Notes: generated by a model from the sequence alone, not told the origin. 64,000 nt of DNA from Haemaphysalis longicornis (GCA_013339765.2 CM023457.1:53097745-53161744); one strand, 5' to 3'; positions 46,373 to 57,237 are shown, numbered from the stretch's first letter. Program-made: numbers and translations.

Positions 46373-48522
46373 CCTTTAGATGTGTGATAATTAAGCAACA
46401 TTTTGCCGGCATTAAGAAAGCGTTTGGCGCAGAACTTACAAGCCTGCATCCATAAAGGCTTCTTTAGCTAACTACATAGTAACATAAGGCTCCAAGTTTC
46501 CAGCCGCTAATCGAAAAGTGTTAGCCTATAAAGGTATAATTCGAGCAACCATTAAATCCTATTCTGCTGGTTTCAATATGACTTATGACGCGAAATTCAT
46601 ATACTCATGATTTACCTAGCTACATCTACAACACAGATTGGATAACGATGATGAGGTTGATCGGCCGGTTATATGAACGTATTTGTTCAATAAGGTTAGG
46701 TACTTATTATACCAACAATACGGGAAAAGTACAATTAAAAGAAGCTACTGATTAACGCTCAAATTCAGGTTGCAACTTTGGATACTGCGCGTCCGCAAAG
46801 CTTGCAAATGAACGTTGACCAAAAGACGTATAATTTCGTAGAATTATTCCTCTGTGGCCCTTCGCTGCCGGCCGGGTCAAGTGAAAAAGCGGGCTTCTCT
46901 GAAAACGGCCCTAACAGCGTCGAAGCAGATTGGAAATAACTTTCGCAGCCCACGGTACGCTGTCTCAGAAATATGGTGGAAGCTGCGAACAACCGCATTC
47001 TTTCCCCCGGGGCCCCCTTTCAGATTAGTCATTGAGAAAGGGGGAGAGCGACCCACGCCGGCCCGAAGGAGGCGCGGTGAAGAAATTCTGGGAAGCGATG
47101 AAAGGGTAGAGGGGACACCCCTGCTTCCTGTTTTATTTTCTTTTTTTTTTGGGACATACGGGTTTTTGGCGATGGGTACCGAAGGACACGGCCGTGCGGC
47201 CCGGCTGTGTTAGTATTCCTGCGCGCAGCAATGTAGTGACAGAAAATTTTTCCCTGAGTACTGAGAACAGATACAACTTTTTTCGGATGAAGAAAACAAA
47301 ACGTTAAGCGATCTTGTACTTAAAAAAAAAAAAATTACCAGAAAACCAAGTTAGAAAAAGATCGAAAGATGGGCATGTATCTCCGCACTATTTGCTATCG
47401 CGATGGACCTGCTTATACCTGGATGTACTCAGTCAGCCACATTTCGTCTCCTTGTTCATGTGCGCGGGCATGGCACGTGTTGCCTGGTGCTGGGAATTTC
47501 GACTCGACGGCAATGTGCTCGTGTAGATGGTGTGATGCCAAGCAAATGTGTCGTTTTTTGGTGTCGTGAATTTCGGTGTTTACGGGGGCAGTGTTACGAT
47601 TAATTCAACATCAACTTAAAAAGTCATGCGAAAATGGATACCTGCGATACTGTGACAGGAATTTCATCGTACGCAAAACTCCAGGGTGAGTGATCTTACG
47701 AACTGAAGAGACTCTATAGTGCGAGAAATGCAGGACTTTTTTTGGTGTTCACGAATACTTTTCTAAACTACCCTGCACCACATGGGCATTGCAACGTAGA
47801 CAAAGTGAAGATTTGGCCGCGGTGATGTGACAAAAATAATTTTTTCGCGAACTGAGAAAACTTAAAAGGGAAACTAATTAAGTGAATTTGGGAAAAAAAA
47901 CTTTTTTTTTTATCATTGCATTGTGTGCGACCATCTTCATTGTTTTATTGAGAGTGCATTTCCATTTTAGCCACCGAACTTGCAGCTGTGTGCGTTGAGT
48001 ACTGAGTGTAATGAACGACTTCTGAGTGCTTTCTTTTCTGTGGACTACCCAGCACCTTTTGGTATTTGTGTTTCGGCGGACGTTCGCGGGGAATGTGCCG
48101 CGTAGTGTGGCTGTCGAGCGAGTCACTTAAGCGTGAGCCAGAGTGTTGGAATGCGTTGCTGTTTTTTTCGATCGGCGTATGTGAACAACTGTTTACTGGT
48201 GGTAAAGTAGCGTAGATAGTAGCCATTTATGTGATGAATGGAATGAATAAACCCCTTGATTTTGCTTTCCTTGAATGCCTGTGTTTAAGCCTTTTGTGAA
48301 TGAAAACTGGCGAAGTGTTTGCAATCGCAACCTCGCACTCCCCCTATATCGCTGAAGTGTTCACGGAGCATATATTACAGAATGCACCTAAGTGCCACAG
48401 GAGAAGTTCTAGAGATCTGCAAGGCTCTATGCCGGCATGGCAGCGTGCTAATAATTTCTCAGCGGCTGCTGCTGTCGCTGTGTTTCAAGTAGTGGTGATT
48501 CTCTTCTGGCTGCAGCTCATGA
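46373..48522. other. Unannotated stretch between two related arrays
   Basis: Frames at 46854-47213 and three overlapping ones at 47314-47603 have no recognisable domain. A donor-like CAG/GGTGAGT lies at 47690-47696, and an AATAAA at 48246 follows a T-rich tract (47896-47910). This could be part of a transcription unit, or the interior of an element bounded by the arrays. Confidence 0.35.
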
Positions 48523-49124
48523 AAAAATATTGTATGGTCGGCTATTGAAAAACCTTCTTATGGTTGTCTTTAGCTATTTGGGCCCCAAATTTTCTTTAGA
48601 CATTTCTATGGCTGTCTTTAGCCATTCCTATCGACATTCCTATGGGTGTCTTTAGATTCTTCTATAGCCATAGCGATATCGAAAAAGAGCTAAAGACAGC
48701 CATAGAACCGGCTATAGAAGAAGCTAAAGACACCCCTAGGGATTTCAAAACGAATAGCTAAAGACAACCATAGAACCGGCTATTGAAGAAGCTAAAGACA
48801 CCCAAAATGTCGATACGAATATCAAAAGACAACCACAGAACCGGGTATAGAAGACGCTAAAGACACCCATAGGAATGTCGATACGAATAGCTAAAGACAA
48901 CCATATAACCGGCTATAGAAGAACCTAAAGACACCCATAGGAATGCCCAAAAAAGAATAGCTAAAGACAGCCGTAGAACCGGTTATAGAAGAAGCTAAAG
49001 ACACCCATAGGAATGGCGATACGAATCGCTAAAGACAGCCATAGAACAGTCTAAAGATTATTGGGCCAAATAGCTAAAGACGACCATAAAAAGGATTTTC
49101 TATAGCCGACCATACAATATTTTT
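48523..49124. mobile_element. Fold-back element: long TIRs and 67-bp tandem repeats
   Basis: The left end starts AAAAATATTGTATGGTCGGC and runs for about 130 bp. The right end is its complement with roughly 85 percent identity by eye. Inside, five units of 65-70 bp (starts 48688, 48756, 48821, 48889, 48959) repeat AGCTAAAGACARCCATAGAA and a CACCCATAGGAATG block; these words also build the TIRs. No coding frame exists. This architecture is that of Foldback-type elements, which are moved by transposases encoded elsewhere. I see no clear target duplication. Confidence 0.85.
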
Positions 49125-49394
49125 GTATGGGCTCCTCCCCCTCCACCCCCACGTTTTCCCTTTTTCCACATTAATCAGGCCGTGGCACCGCCGAAGGACA
49201 AGCTTTCTTAAATGAAGACGCTACGTCGAGAAACGGGGCAAGCGAGAAAGAGAAACTAATCTCGGAGAGGCGTTCCTCGACGCCGTTCAGGGCGATCGGT
49301 CTTCCGAGCTAAGACACAATTTGCCGAAGAAGGCGGATGGATGAGGCAATTAACACGAGTGAACAGCTTCACCTAGGGGGTGCTCTGGGGAGTA

Positions 49395-49424
49395 GTTATG
49401 GGGAGTAGTACTACTCCCCATAAC
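49395..49424. repeat. Perfect 30-bp palindrome
   Basis: GTTATGGGGAGTAGT is followed without spacer by its exact complement. A further GGGGAGTAGT copy lies just upstream at 49387-49396, so the palindrome probably arose by inverted duplication of a short local word. Confidence 0.97.
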
Positions 49425-49611
49425 CTCTCTCCCAGAAACAAACAAGGGCACTCAGCTCAGCGTGCGATCATACCGGCGAGATTCCGTTCCCCCGCGGGCA
49501 GAAACCAGGCATTTCCTGCGCGCATCCAGTGTCATCTGTTTCGCTTGCAACCCTCCTTTTACTCTTTTATGCAACTGCTAAGAGAAACTTTGAGGGCATC
49601 ATCATCAGCTT

Positions 49612-49690
49612 CGCCGTTCCACCTCGGTAAACCAGGAGGTGGAATCACGGGTCTTGGAACGAACGGCCCAGGTTCGAGCCCTAGCAATGT
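49612..49690 (+). mobile_element. Possible tRNA-like SINE head
   Basis: A B-box-like GGTTCGAGCCC at 49671-49681 lies downstream of a weak A-box-like CTCGGTAAACCAGG (49623-49636). The intervening length suits a tRNA-like unit. ATACATTTTTAAT repeats follow. Weak evidence. Confidence 0.35.
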
Positions 49691-50162
49691 TGATACATTT
49701 TTAATACATTTTTAATACCCTTAATACATTTTTTCCCTAAGGCCCGCTATTTATGCGATATTGTAAAATGTAACCTCAGCTCAATTCTGCGCATTCTTTT
49801 GGCAATTGAAAGTGTTCTGGTCTCTTTCCAGCCGGTTTGGACGTGGGACGCGGAATATCAACACGTTTAATTGACGACTTGCATCTCACCGGTATAGTGA
49901 CGGGCTTGTATACTGCCTATCTCTAAATAGAACGTCACGTCGTACCACATTGCCGCAGCCGGGATTTCGGAGTGATGCGAATGGCCACTCCCTGCCGGGG
50001 TATGTGCCACGGATGGAGGGATTGCGAAGGAGTTGGAGGGGGAGGAAGTTAACGACCAAGTGGGACGCCACCTCCGAGTGTGCCAACTTCAACGGTGCAG
50101 CGTTGTGCAGCTTCTGTGAATTCTATTGCCTACAACTGAATTTGTGACATAATAATGTACAC

Positions 50163-50163
<1 letters not shown>

Positions 50164-50233
<70 letters not shown>
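50164..50233. repeat. (TA)n microsatellite
   Basis: About 35 TA units. Sequence to 50396 separates it from the next (TA)n; no SINE is recognisable there. Confidence 0.97.
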
Positions 50234-50234
<1 letters not shown>

Positions 50235-50394
50235 AATGAACTGCGACCGATTCTCAACACGCCATGTTTATTCTCTCTTGAACGAGCCCTGAGCTTCTTC
50301 CTGCTCTTCCAGTCGGCCGCCGTTCTCTTCGCTCTGTAGGTGGATTGGACACTGACCGCGCTTGCAGCTTTCCCTTGACAAAGCTTCGCGCCTT

Positions 50395-50396
<2 letters not shown>

Positions 50397-50486
<90 letters not shown>

Positions 50487-50683
50487 CAGAAAGAAATGGC
50501 GGCAGTCTACAAGGCCAAAGGAGGCACAGGGGAATGGTTAGACTATTTTTTGACCGTTAGTGAAGATATATTTTTTTATTATTTACGTAGAAAGAAAGAA
50601 AGAAAAACACGCGCCCAGAGTGGGGACCGAACCCACGCCTTTCGATTAGATCTCCAATGCCTTACCAATTCGGCTATCTGGGC
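50397..50683 (-). mobile_element. tRNA-derived SINE with (TA)n tail, full length
   Basis: On the minus strand 50683-50613 folds as a tRNA cloverleaf: acceptor arms GCCCAGA and TCTGGGC pair over 7 bp, the A box is TAGCCGAATTGG and the B box GGTTCGGTCCC. The T stem GTGGG/CCCAC is perfect. The presumed anticodon is TCT, but the base before it is A instead of the invariant T and the anticodon stem has a mismatch, so a functional tRNA is unlikely. A 125-bp body with a (TTTC)n block and a (TA)n tail of 90 bp (50397-50487) follow. Confidence 0.82.
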
Positions 50684-50929
50684 GACTGTGTTCTCCTTCA
50701 CTTTCGGGGGTATTTATATTTACTACAACTGTATCTGACGCTTGAGGGTGGTAGCGAGCGCCACTCAGACTATACGGGGAGAAGGGGACCTTTTTTCGAA
50801 CCCCGGGGCGTGACTCGAACGCCTACAGACTGTCATGAGCGGGTAACTGGCGGGAAACCCTCTTATGCTACCTTGGCATCAAGGCTACCAGAACCGAGGC
50901 CCTCGCTAAGCTTTCGCAGGATAATATGA
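50684..50929. other. Spacer between SINE copies
   Basis: No recognisable element, although CGAACCCCGG and ACTCGAACGCC at 50799-50823 resemble remnants of B-box complements. Confidence 0.35.
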
Positions 50930-51219
50930 TTTGGAAATGAGGGTCTCGTTAGGAAAATACAGAAAGAAATGCCGGCAGTCTACAACGCCAAAGGAGGCAT
51001 AGGGGATGGTTAGACTATTTTTTGACCGTTAGTGAAGATATATGGGTTCGGTCCCCACTCTGGGCGCACGTTTTTCTTTCTTTCTTTCTACGTAAATAAA
51101 AAAAATATATCTTCACTAACCGTCAAAAAATAGTCTAACCATTCCCCTATGCCTCCTTTGGCGTTGTAGACTGCCGGCATTTCTTTCTGTAGTTTCTTAA
51201 CGAGCCCCTCATTTCCAAA
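50930..51219. mobile_element. Inverted duplication of the (TA)-tailed SINE
   Basis: The left arm 50930-51043 and right arm 51105-51219 are complementary over about 114 bp with few mismatches. Both correspond to the body of the SINE at 50397-50683. The 61-bp centre holds one B-box region (GGTTCGGTCCCCACTC) and the (CTTT)n block. The plus-oriented half continues into a (TA)n tail at 51221-51242. Either a twin-priming-like insertion or an inverted duplication produced it. Confidence 0.85.
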
Positions 51220-51220
51220 T

Positions 51221-51440
51221 TATATATATATATATATATATAGGAAGGAAGAAAAACGCGTCTTCAGTGGGTTCGGTCCTCACTCTTGGCGCGTGTTTTT
51301 CTTTCATACGTAAATTTAAAAATGTTAACTTCACTAACCCTAGAAAAACCCTAACCATTCCCCTATGCCTCCCTCGGCGGTGTAGACTGCCAGCCTTTCT
51401 ATATTCCCTCAACGAGCCCCTTATGCCTAACTTTATATCG
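51221..51440 (+). mobile_element. (TA)n tail followed by another SINE of the same family
   Basis: (TA)n at 51221-51242 ends the previous copy. From 51267 a plus-strand copy begins in the T arm (GTGGGTTCGGTCCTCAC), continues with CGTGTTTTTCTTTC, CTTCACTAACC, CCATTCCCCTATGCCTCC and TGTAGACTGCC, and ends near 51435 with a degenerate AT tail. It is clearly more diverged than the neighbouring copies. Confidence 0.75.
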
Positions 51441-51567
51441 CCACGAACCATGTTTTGGGTTTGTTTATGTTTTGTTTTTGCCGACCGGCTGCGCCGGGGT
51501 ATGTTATCTGTTGAAGCGCATGTTCTATTCTTTATGCCGCACGTGTTGTCTCCTTTGATAGAGAGAG

Positions 51568-51841
51568 TGTCGCGAACTTACGTCACCAGCCTAGAATAAT
51601 CTTCTATGTTCTACAGTGTTCTGGATGCAATTCGACTGTAAGAGAAGCCCTTGCGCCGAGAGATAAATGACCGCAGAGCAGACGCCGCGGTATTCGATTC
51701 TCCGACACTTGCCAACGCACGTCACTTTGTTGACTGCTGCTTCGCCGCCTGTGTATTTTTTGAGTTGTTGAAGGTGCACAAGTTCGGTCCAATAAACTTT
51801 TTTTTTTCTTCAAGACAACTGTCATCTTCAGCTTCGTGACA
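51568..51841 (+). mobile_element. Candidate solo LTR
   Basis: Starts TGTCGCGAA and ends TTCGTGACA, near-perfect inverted ends of the TG..CA type, 274 bp apart. AATAAA at 51791 lies about 50 bp before the end, as in the R/U5 part of LTRs. No target duplication is visible (GAGAG against ACTTA). Gypsy-type LTRs would fit, but without an internal region this remains tentative. Confidence 0.4.
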
Positions 51842-51842
51842 A

Positions 51843-51844
<2 letters not shown>

Positions 51845-51932
<88 letters not shown>
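51845..51932. repeat. (TA)n microsatellite
   Basis: About 88 bases of TA with one phase change, between two candidate LTRs. Confidence 0.97.
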
Positions 51933-51934
<2 letters not shown>

Positions 51935-52724
51935 CGCGAAGCCCCGGTTCCATTTGCTTTTTTCAATTTTTTAGCATCCCTCTTCGGCCAACCGAGGCCC
52001 CGCTTTTCTAAGAAACGTGTGCCGATTGTGTGTTGGCCCGTCGGCCGACCCGGGAGACGCGGCTCTCGAGAGGGACCATCGACGCATCTTGGGTTACGGC
52101 GGCCGCGGCGTTCCATGCCCCCCCGGGGCGTGCGCGCTGGGTCGCGTTCGGCGGGCTCAGCGTTCAGTGTTCTTCCGACGACTTTCCCCTTTTCCCCTGT
52201 TTGCTTTAGTGCGTTTTGTCTAACTACTTGCTCTACGGCCCGTAATTCTCCAGGCGCCGCGTTTTCGAGTCGAAAAAACCTTGTGTCTGTGGTTTTGGTC
52301 CTTTCACTTTGGCGGGGACATGTCTTGATTGGAGCTAAGAAGCGTCCTCCTGATTGGCTGCGGGTGTGCCTTAGCCTTTTTCCGCGCGGTCCGCACACGC
52401 TAGGATGCGCTTTTTCCCCCAGTGCGTCCCCCAAAGCAAATATAACGCGGCCCCTCTGGCGATTGAGGGGGAGAAGGCGAGCAACACCAGGAGAGCCGCT
52501 TGCCTGCCGATCGTCGGGGCCAGACGCCGGGAGCCCTTCGCCCGCCGACCATGTTTCGTTTAAGTACTCTGAATCTGTTGACTGCCTTTTCATCTATGTA
52601 ACAAGTGTAATTGTTTTCAAATTCATATGTGCTAAATGTCACCAATGTCATCTGTAAAGTAAAACAAGTTAACTTTAAAACCTCTTCGACGTCTCGACTT
52701 TTTCCTTCCGATCTTCATGCTACA
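51933..52724 (+). mobile_element. Candidate LTR with a long chance open frame
   Basis: Begins TGTCGCGAAGCCCCGG, sharing its first nine bases with the candidate LTR at 51568, and may end at CATGCTACA (52724), which would give TGT..ACA termini. GC content is much higher than in the flanks. A plus frame (51836-52657, 273 codons, the longest in the window) and a minus frame of 235 codons overlap here; neither has a recognisable domain, and both run out into the neighbouring (TA)n. I favour an LTR over a gene, with limited confidence. Confidence 0.4.
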
Positions 52725-52760
52725 GTAGCGGCAGTATGTAGCCAAAAAAAACTACGTTAC

Positions 52761-52791
52761 CATATATATATATAGTATATATTATTATATA

Positions 52792-52829
<38 letters not shown>

Positions 52830-52849
52830 TCATATATATATATATATAC
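52761..52849. repeat. (TA)n microsatellite, interrupted
   Basis: TA units broken by GTATAT, CTCTAT and GATC words. Confidence 0.95.
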
Positions 52850-53849
52850 ACACACTTGTCCGGCTTAAAGTATACTCTAAAGAAACAAACGACACCTCCC
52901 GACTCTCCGCCTAGTACAAAGCCGGCAACGAACGCCGCTGTAGAAGCAGTTTGTAGCACGCAGTCTGACGCGCGGCGTATTGCAGTTTATCTCAAGTGCA
53001 CCTGCGGGCAGCAGCGAATAAGCGACCGTTACTACAAGAAAAAAAAGGAGGGGAGGCAACGGGGAACGAAGCGATGACGACGGCCCGGGGGAGCTGAAGG
53101 AAAGGCGAGGACGATACTATGTGGAACGCCGAGTAAATGGAGAAAAAAAACGGAAACGAGGCGACGCCAAGACGAGAGTTCAACGAGCAGAATAGAAGCG
53201 ACGCGGTATTCGAAGCAGCCGCGAAGCGAGGCAGGAGCGCACGAAATCGAGAAGCGGAACAAGCGCTCCGGACGTTTGAAACTACGCGAGTGGACTGGCC
53301 GAGTGGATGGCCACTCCGTCGCCGAATTACGCAAGCGCTTCCTTCGCCAACACCATGTTTATACGGGAAGTTTATATGGCTAAGGCTCCGTGTTTTGGGG
53401 GGGTTCGTGTTTGAGAATGAAAAAATATATTGGCTGGCGATTACGATACTCCCTAATGGGATATTTGGGCGCAGCTGTTCAGCTGCTTTGACGATGCAAA
53501 ATATGCTGAGGGAAAGAATTTCAGACGGACATATTTGAATGGTTACAAAAAAAAAAACTTGTATCTGCAGCGGCTGACCAAGCACATGCACCGGTTGCCT
53601 CGCTCATTGGTCAGACCTCACTCGAGGTTCGAGCGGTTCAAATCGCGAGAAAAACAAAACGTCCCAGCAGGTGGCGCGCGAGCAGTGCGAAAGCGGGAAA
53701 ATTGAATCGGCCAAACTTTACTTCGCATTAATCATGGCAACAGCAAGAGGGAAGGGAGAGAGGGAGAGGAGTTACGCTGCAGGTGCGGTATTAGGCTCTC
53801 GTCTTTGGACGACATTTGCAGCGAAGCACGCACACACATGCGAGATTTT
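52850..53849. other. Unannotated stretch
   Basis: A minus frame of 199 codons (52992-53591) and a plus frame of 133 codons (53137-53538) overlap, with no recognisable domain. GGGAAGTTTATATGGCTAAGG at 53366-53385 resembles GTGAAGCTTATATGGCTAGG at 36301-36320, hinting at an old shared repeat. Confidence 0.4.
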
Positions 53850-54215
53850 TAAATGCAGAGCATTTCCGTAACTCACGTTGTCACCCGCGTTGACGTCCGT
53901 AGTCGTAGTCCGCACCCCTCCCCCTACACTTTATAAAAAAAATACTATCCGGCGCCTGGTTTCGATCCCTCGACCCTGCGGGCGGAACGCGAGGTACATG
54001 GTGCTCTACCCACTGCGCCACAAAGCCGACACAGAATGGGAGGCTACGAACGCGCCTTATATCCTTGACTCATTCAAACTACGTCAAGAAGCTGCTGATA
54101 CAACGCATTCACTACCACCAACTCCCCAAACACTAAACGTTAACGCAATACACCCACCCCCTATGCGACGCATTTACTCGAGTCCCCCTCGCGGGGAGAT
54201 GGGCCCAATTTTTTA
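53850..54215 (-). mobile_element. Dispersed repeat with a tRNA-like core, copy 2
   Basis: Partner of 12626-13120. Shared in order: AAATGCAGAGCATTTC, TAACTCACG, a GTAGTCCGCAC block, GGCGCCTGGTTTCGATCCC (tRNA-like T arm), CATGGTGCTCTACCCACTGC, then CGCCTTATATCCTTGACTC. The right end, CCCCTCGCGGGGAGATG, resembles the palindromic end of copy 1. The inserted partial head seen in copy 1 at 12893 is absent here. Confidence 0.75.
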
Positions 54216-54261
54216 ACAGATCTGCGCTGGAGCGCTCGCGGTAGAGCGCTTCGTAACGGGT

Positions 54262-54490
54262 ACTAAAAGAACACCGGAGCACTCGTTTACGCCTCGCGCT
54301 AGAGAGCTTCGTGCTTCGAAGACAAAAGACTTTTACAGCAAAGCTGTACACTGCTACCCCGCAACGGTTTTATCTACGTTGACAAAAACGCTAAGGCGCC
54401 GAGAATACACTTAATAGCCTGCATGCTGCGCCCCGCCCCAGGTTTCACGTTAGTGGAGATGGCCGGGGATTTTTTTTTTCCGCCTATGTT
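54262..54490. repeat. Dispersed repeat, copy 2
   Basis: Direct-orientation partner of 27877-28127, sharing GACTTTTACAGCAAAGCTGT, GAATACACTTA and TTTCACGTTAGTGGAGAT. Confidence 0.75.
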
Positions 54491-54741
54491 TCTCAATTAA
54501 GAGACGCAACCAACCGGCGCCAATTCACGCTCTGTCGCCTCTGGAACGCCGACGAGATGACACCCCCTTAAAAGGGAGGACGCGGAAATTCAACGCATCC
54601 GCTTCCACCCAGCGAGTTATGTCGGTAAGCTGCCACGGCTGAAATTCCGTTACACCGACTCCGTCATAGAAAAGACGGCCGTTTCATTTCCCCGCCCCAC
54701 GTAATGGTACCGCTATCGTGGGATAGTACTCGTATAACTAA
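54491..54741. other. Unannotated spacer
   Basis: Sequence between two repeats. No coding or repeat signal is seen. Confidence 0.4.
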
Positions 54742-55151
54742 TAGGGGACATGAGGACAAAATACACGCTTGTTCAATTGAACGACTAGACTTTGGTAGCT
54801 CACACAGCCCCGTTCCAGCCACGAAAGACGAAGGAATATTGAAAACTTTCAAATTTCGCGCTACAGTGACGTAACATGAAAAGTGACGTGTTATGGACCG
54901 CGTTCGCATTCGAGTGACACGATCAGAGGGAACTAAACTGCCCGGTCATGTTTCTTATAATCGCACAAACATGACTCTGTAACGCCATCGAAAAATCGTC
55001 CGAAAGTGGCCAGGGAGTCGTTACTGCTTCAACGTGTTAATATCTCGATTATTTCGTTGAAGTTGGCGATAAAGCTGGCGCTGTTGTTTTAGGAACAGAA
55101 CAGCCTTTTTAATGAACTGAGCTTGTATTTTGTCTTCATGGCCTCTTTAAG
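54742..55151. mobile_element. MITE with TIRs (GAAGACAAAATACAAG type)
   Basis: Left end GGACATGAGGACAAAATACA; right end is the complement of GGCCATGAAGACAAAATACA. It shares interior blocks with the copy at 9000-9537 (a CGTTCGCATTC motif, CGGTCATGTTTC, an AACGCCATC block). Non-coding, about 410 bp. Confidence 0.7.
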
Positions 55152-55612
55152 TGAGACGGCGGGGTAAACCGACCACATTGCTTCGGCTTGTACCTTAATT
55201 CAACGACTGAACAACGTTACACGCGTTGATAGATGATACCCCTCAGATTAGCGTCCTGCGCCGTTTTCGTTTCTTATTTTCCTGAAGCGGCATTTATACT
55301 TTTGGTGTGACTGAAGTCAAATTTGAGGAAGTGTTGTAAATATCAAACGTACCCTTTCTCAGCAACAAACGGCAGTTTTTTGTTGTTATTTTTTTATTTC
55401 GCACGCATTTCGCACATTTTACTGCTTTCAACGGGAAACAAAAAAAGGGGGTTTGCAGGTTCACAACCCAGCAAATAAAAAAAGTTAAATCTTACTTTTC
55501 ATGAGCCACAGAAAAAAAAAGCCACAATTTTTTAATCTGCCAATAAAAAGCTCTCAAAAGATGCAGGTTGAAATTGCTAGAGACGTTCTACTGTCGCTGG
55601 TGTCACCGTTTC

Positions 55613-55615
<3 letters not shown>
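55152..55615. other. Unannotated stretch
   Basis: AT-richer sequence with A-runs at 55440-55448 and 55512-55520. No coding signal. Confidence 0.4.
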
Positions 55616-55703
<88 letters not shown>

Positions 55704-55735
55704 AGAGATTGGATTGGATCGGATTGGATCGGTCT
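55616..55735. repeat. (GA)n tract followed by GGATT words
   Basis: GA units with GAGGAGAG interruptions (55616-55708), then GGATTGGATCGGATTGGATC at 55710-55729. Arg-Glu open frames across it are artefacts. Confidence 0.95.
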
Positions 55736-57237
55736 ACGGCTTCACGGAATTGGACAAGCCTCGCTTGCACCCTTGTTCCCAGTAGGGGAAGGGTTTTAAT
55801 TTTTCGTATTTTCGGAAATTGCGTTCCGTTGCAGGTCGGCTACTCATCGTATTTTTTCTTTTCAAGTTGCTTGCATTTTAGCGTTGCCCACTGTGGCATG
55901 GCTGCAGCAAATGACTACTCCAGAACTTCTGCCATGAGAATATTAGAGCTAATCAGTAATAAACACATAAAACAATTAACCAGTTTCCATTCCACCCATT
56001 ATCACACCACCAAAAGGGGGAGAAAAAAGAAACCCCCGAGAGAATAATTCAGACACATCACTAAACAAGTACACGGCCCTCGACAATCTTCAAGTATCAG
56101 GGGAGGCTGCGTTGACGCCACGTTTAGATGCCTTGGGTCACCGCCTGGAAAGCGTTTTTTTTTTTTCAAAACACACTGAACAACGCTTTAAATAAACGGC
56201 TCAATCAACTCCCGGCATCGAATTTTTGGTGTTATCTACCTCTATTATCGCTATCCTTCACTTTTGACGTGTCTGGAATCGACTAATCTGCTAATCAGTG
56301 AGGGGAAATTAATCTACAATTAGGGATGCGACAGCGCACGAAAGAAAAGAAAAGGGCGGGAAACAATGGGGACAGGGAAAGCTGTGCTTGTGAGGACACA
56401 TTATGTGCCAACCGCGCATTTGTCTGGAAGTATCGAAGGAAAGGGGCGAAGTTTTTTGCCCTTAAAAAAACTAGGTCAATCTTTCCTTTCGCTTCCCTCG
56501 CAGCATACACTCACACTTGTTCCGCCGCGATCGGGTTTTAGCATCGGCAAAGTTGGAACATGTTCTGATTGGTACTTAACTTGGAGTTGAAAAAGAAAAG
56601 ACAGCGCATCAAACAGTGACAGGGGAAAGCGACGACAAACACCCGCGCTTGTGTACGCAACTTGTTATTGTTTGTTTCTGTCATACGCTATTGTTTGAAA
56701 TGCTTGTTTGTCTCTTGCTTCCCTGCCCCGTACGACGCGCTCTTCTTTTTTTTTTTCCTATTCCCGGTTTTAACAAGCCCAGCGGAACCAACTACCACCG
56801 CGCAATCATCGACGGAAATTAACAGCAGAACGGATGCCTCGGACTTGGCGATAGCGGCCACGCGGGCAACTAAACGAAAAAGAAAAGGCTTCCCTGATTA
56901 TCAGCAGTGAACATACGCACCTATACCACCGCTCGTGGGTCGTCGCCCGGAAAACAGCTGCGGACTACGGGTTCCCCGAAACGACAAACCAACCGGGAGT
57001 AAAAAAAGAAAAAAAAAAAAGAACTCCGCAGCTGTGCGACCTCTGACCGCCTATATTCGCGATAGTCATTCTGCAACGTGCACGTACACCCTCGCAATAA
57101 CAGAATACATGCAGTGACACGAAGGCTGCGAAGACCGTCGGAAACTAAAGAACAACCGTGTCCGCGTGGCGGTAAGCACGAGCTCAGCGACTGAGCATTA
57201 AAATGTTGGAAACAATGAGAACGGTCCGGGGGCGAAC
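55736..57237. other. Unannotated stretch
   Basis: Only short frames without domains. T-runs at 56155-56166 and 56747-56757 and an A-run near 57009. Confidence 0.4.

Larger units (their letters stand above)
49125..50163. other. Unannotated stretch with a palindrome and a tRNA-like head
   Basis: Apart from the two sites listed separately, only short frames. The phrase ATACATTTTTAATAC is repeated at 49690-49735. Confidence 0.4.

Noticed and set aside
47535..47600. Short frame starting MPSKCVVFWC, reminiscent of a THAP zinc finger and so of a P-element-type transposase between the two arrays
   Set aside because: It stops after 22 codons and lacks the later conserved THAP residues.
50613..50683. 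Possible functional tRNA-Arg(TCT) gene on the minus strand
   Set aside because: Acceptor and T stems are good, but the base before the anticodon is A, the anticodon stem has a mismatch, and a SINE body with (TA)n tail follows.
51836..52657. 273-codon plus-strand open frame, the longest in the window
   Set aside because: It starts inside a (TA)n tract, overlaps a 235-codon frame on the other strand, is GC-driven, and lies in a candidate LTR.
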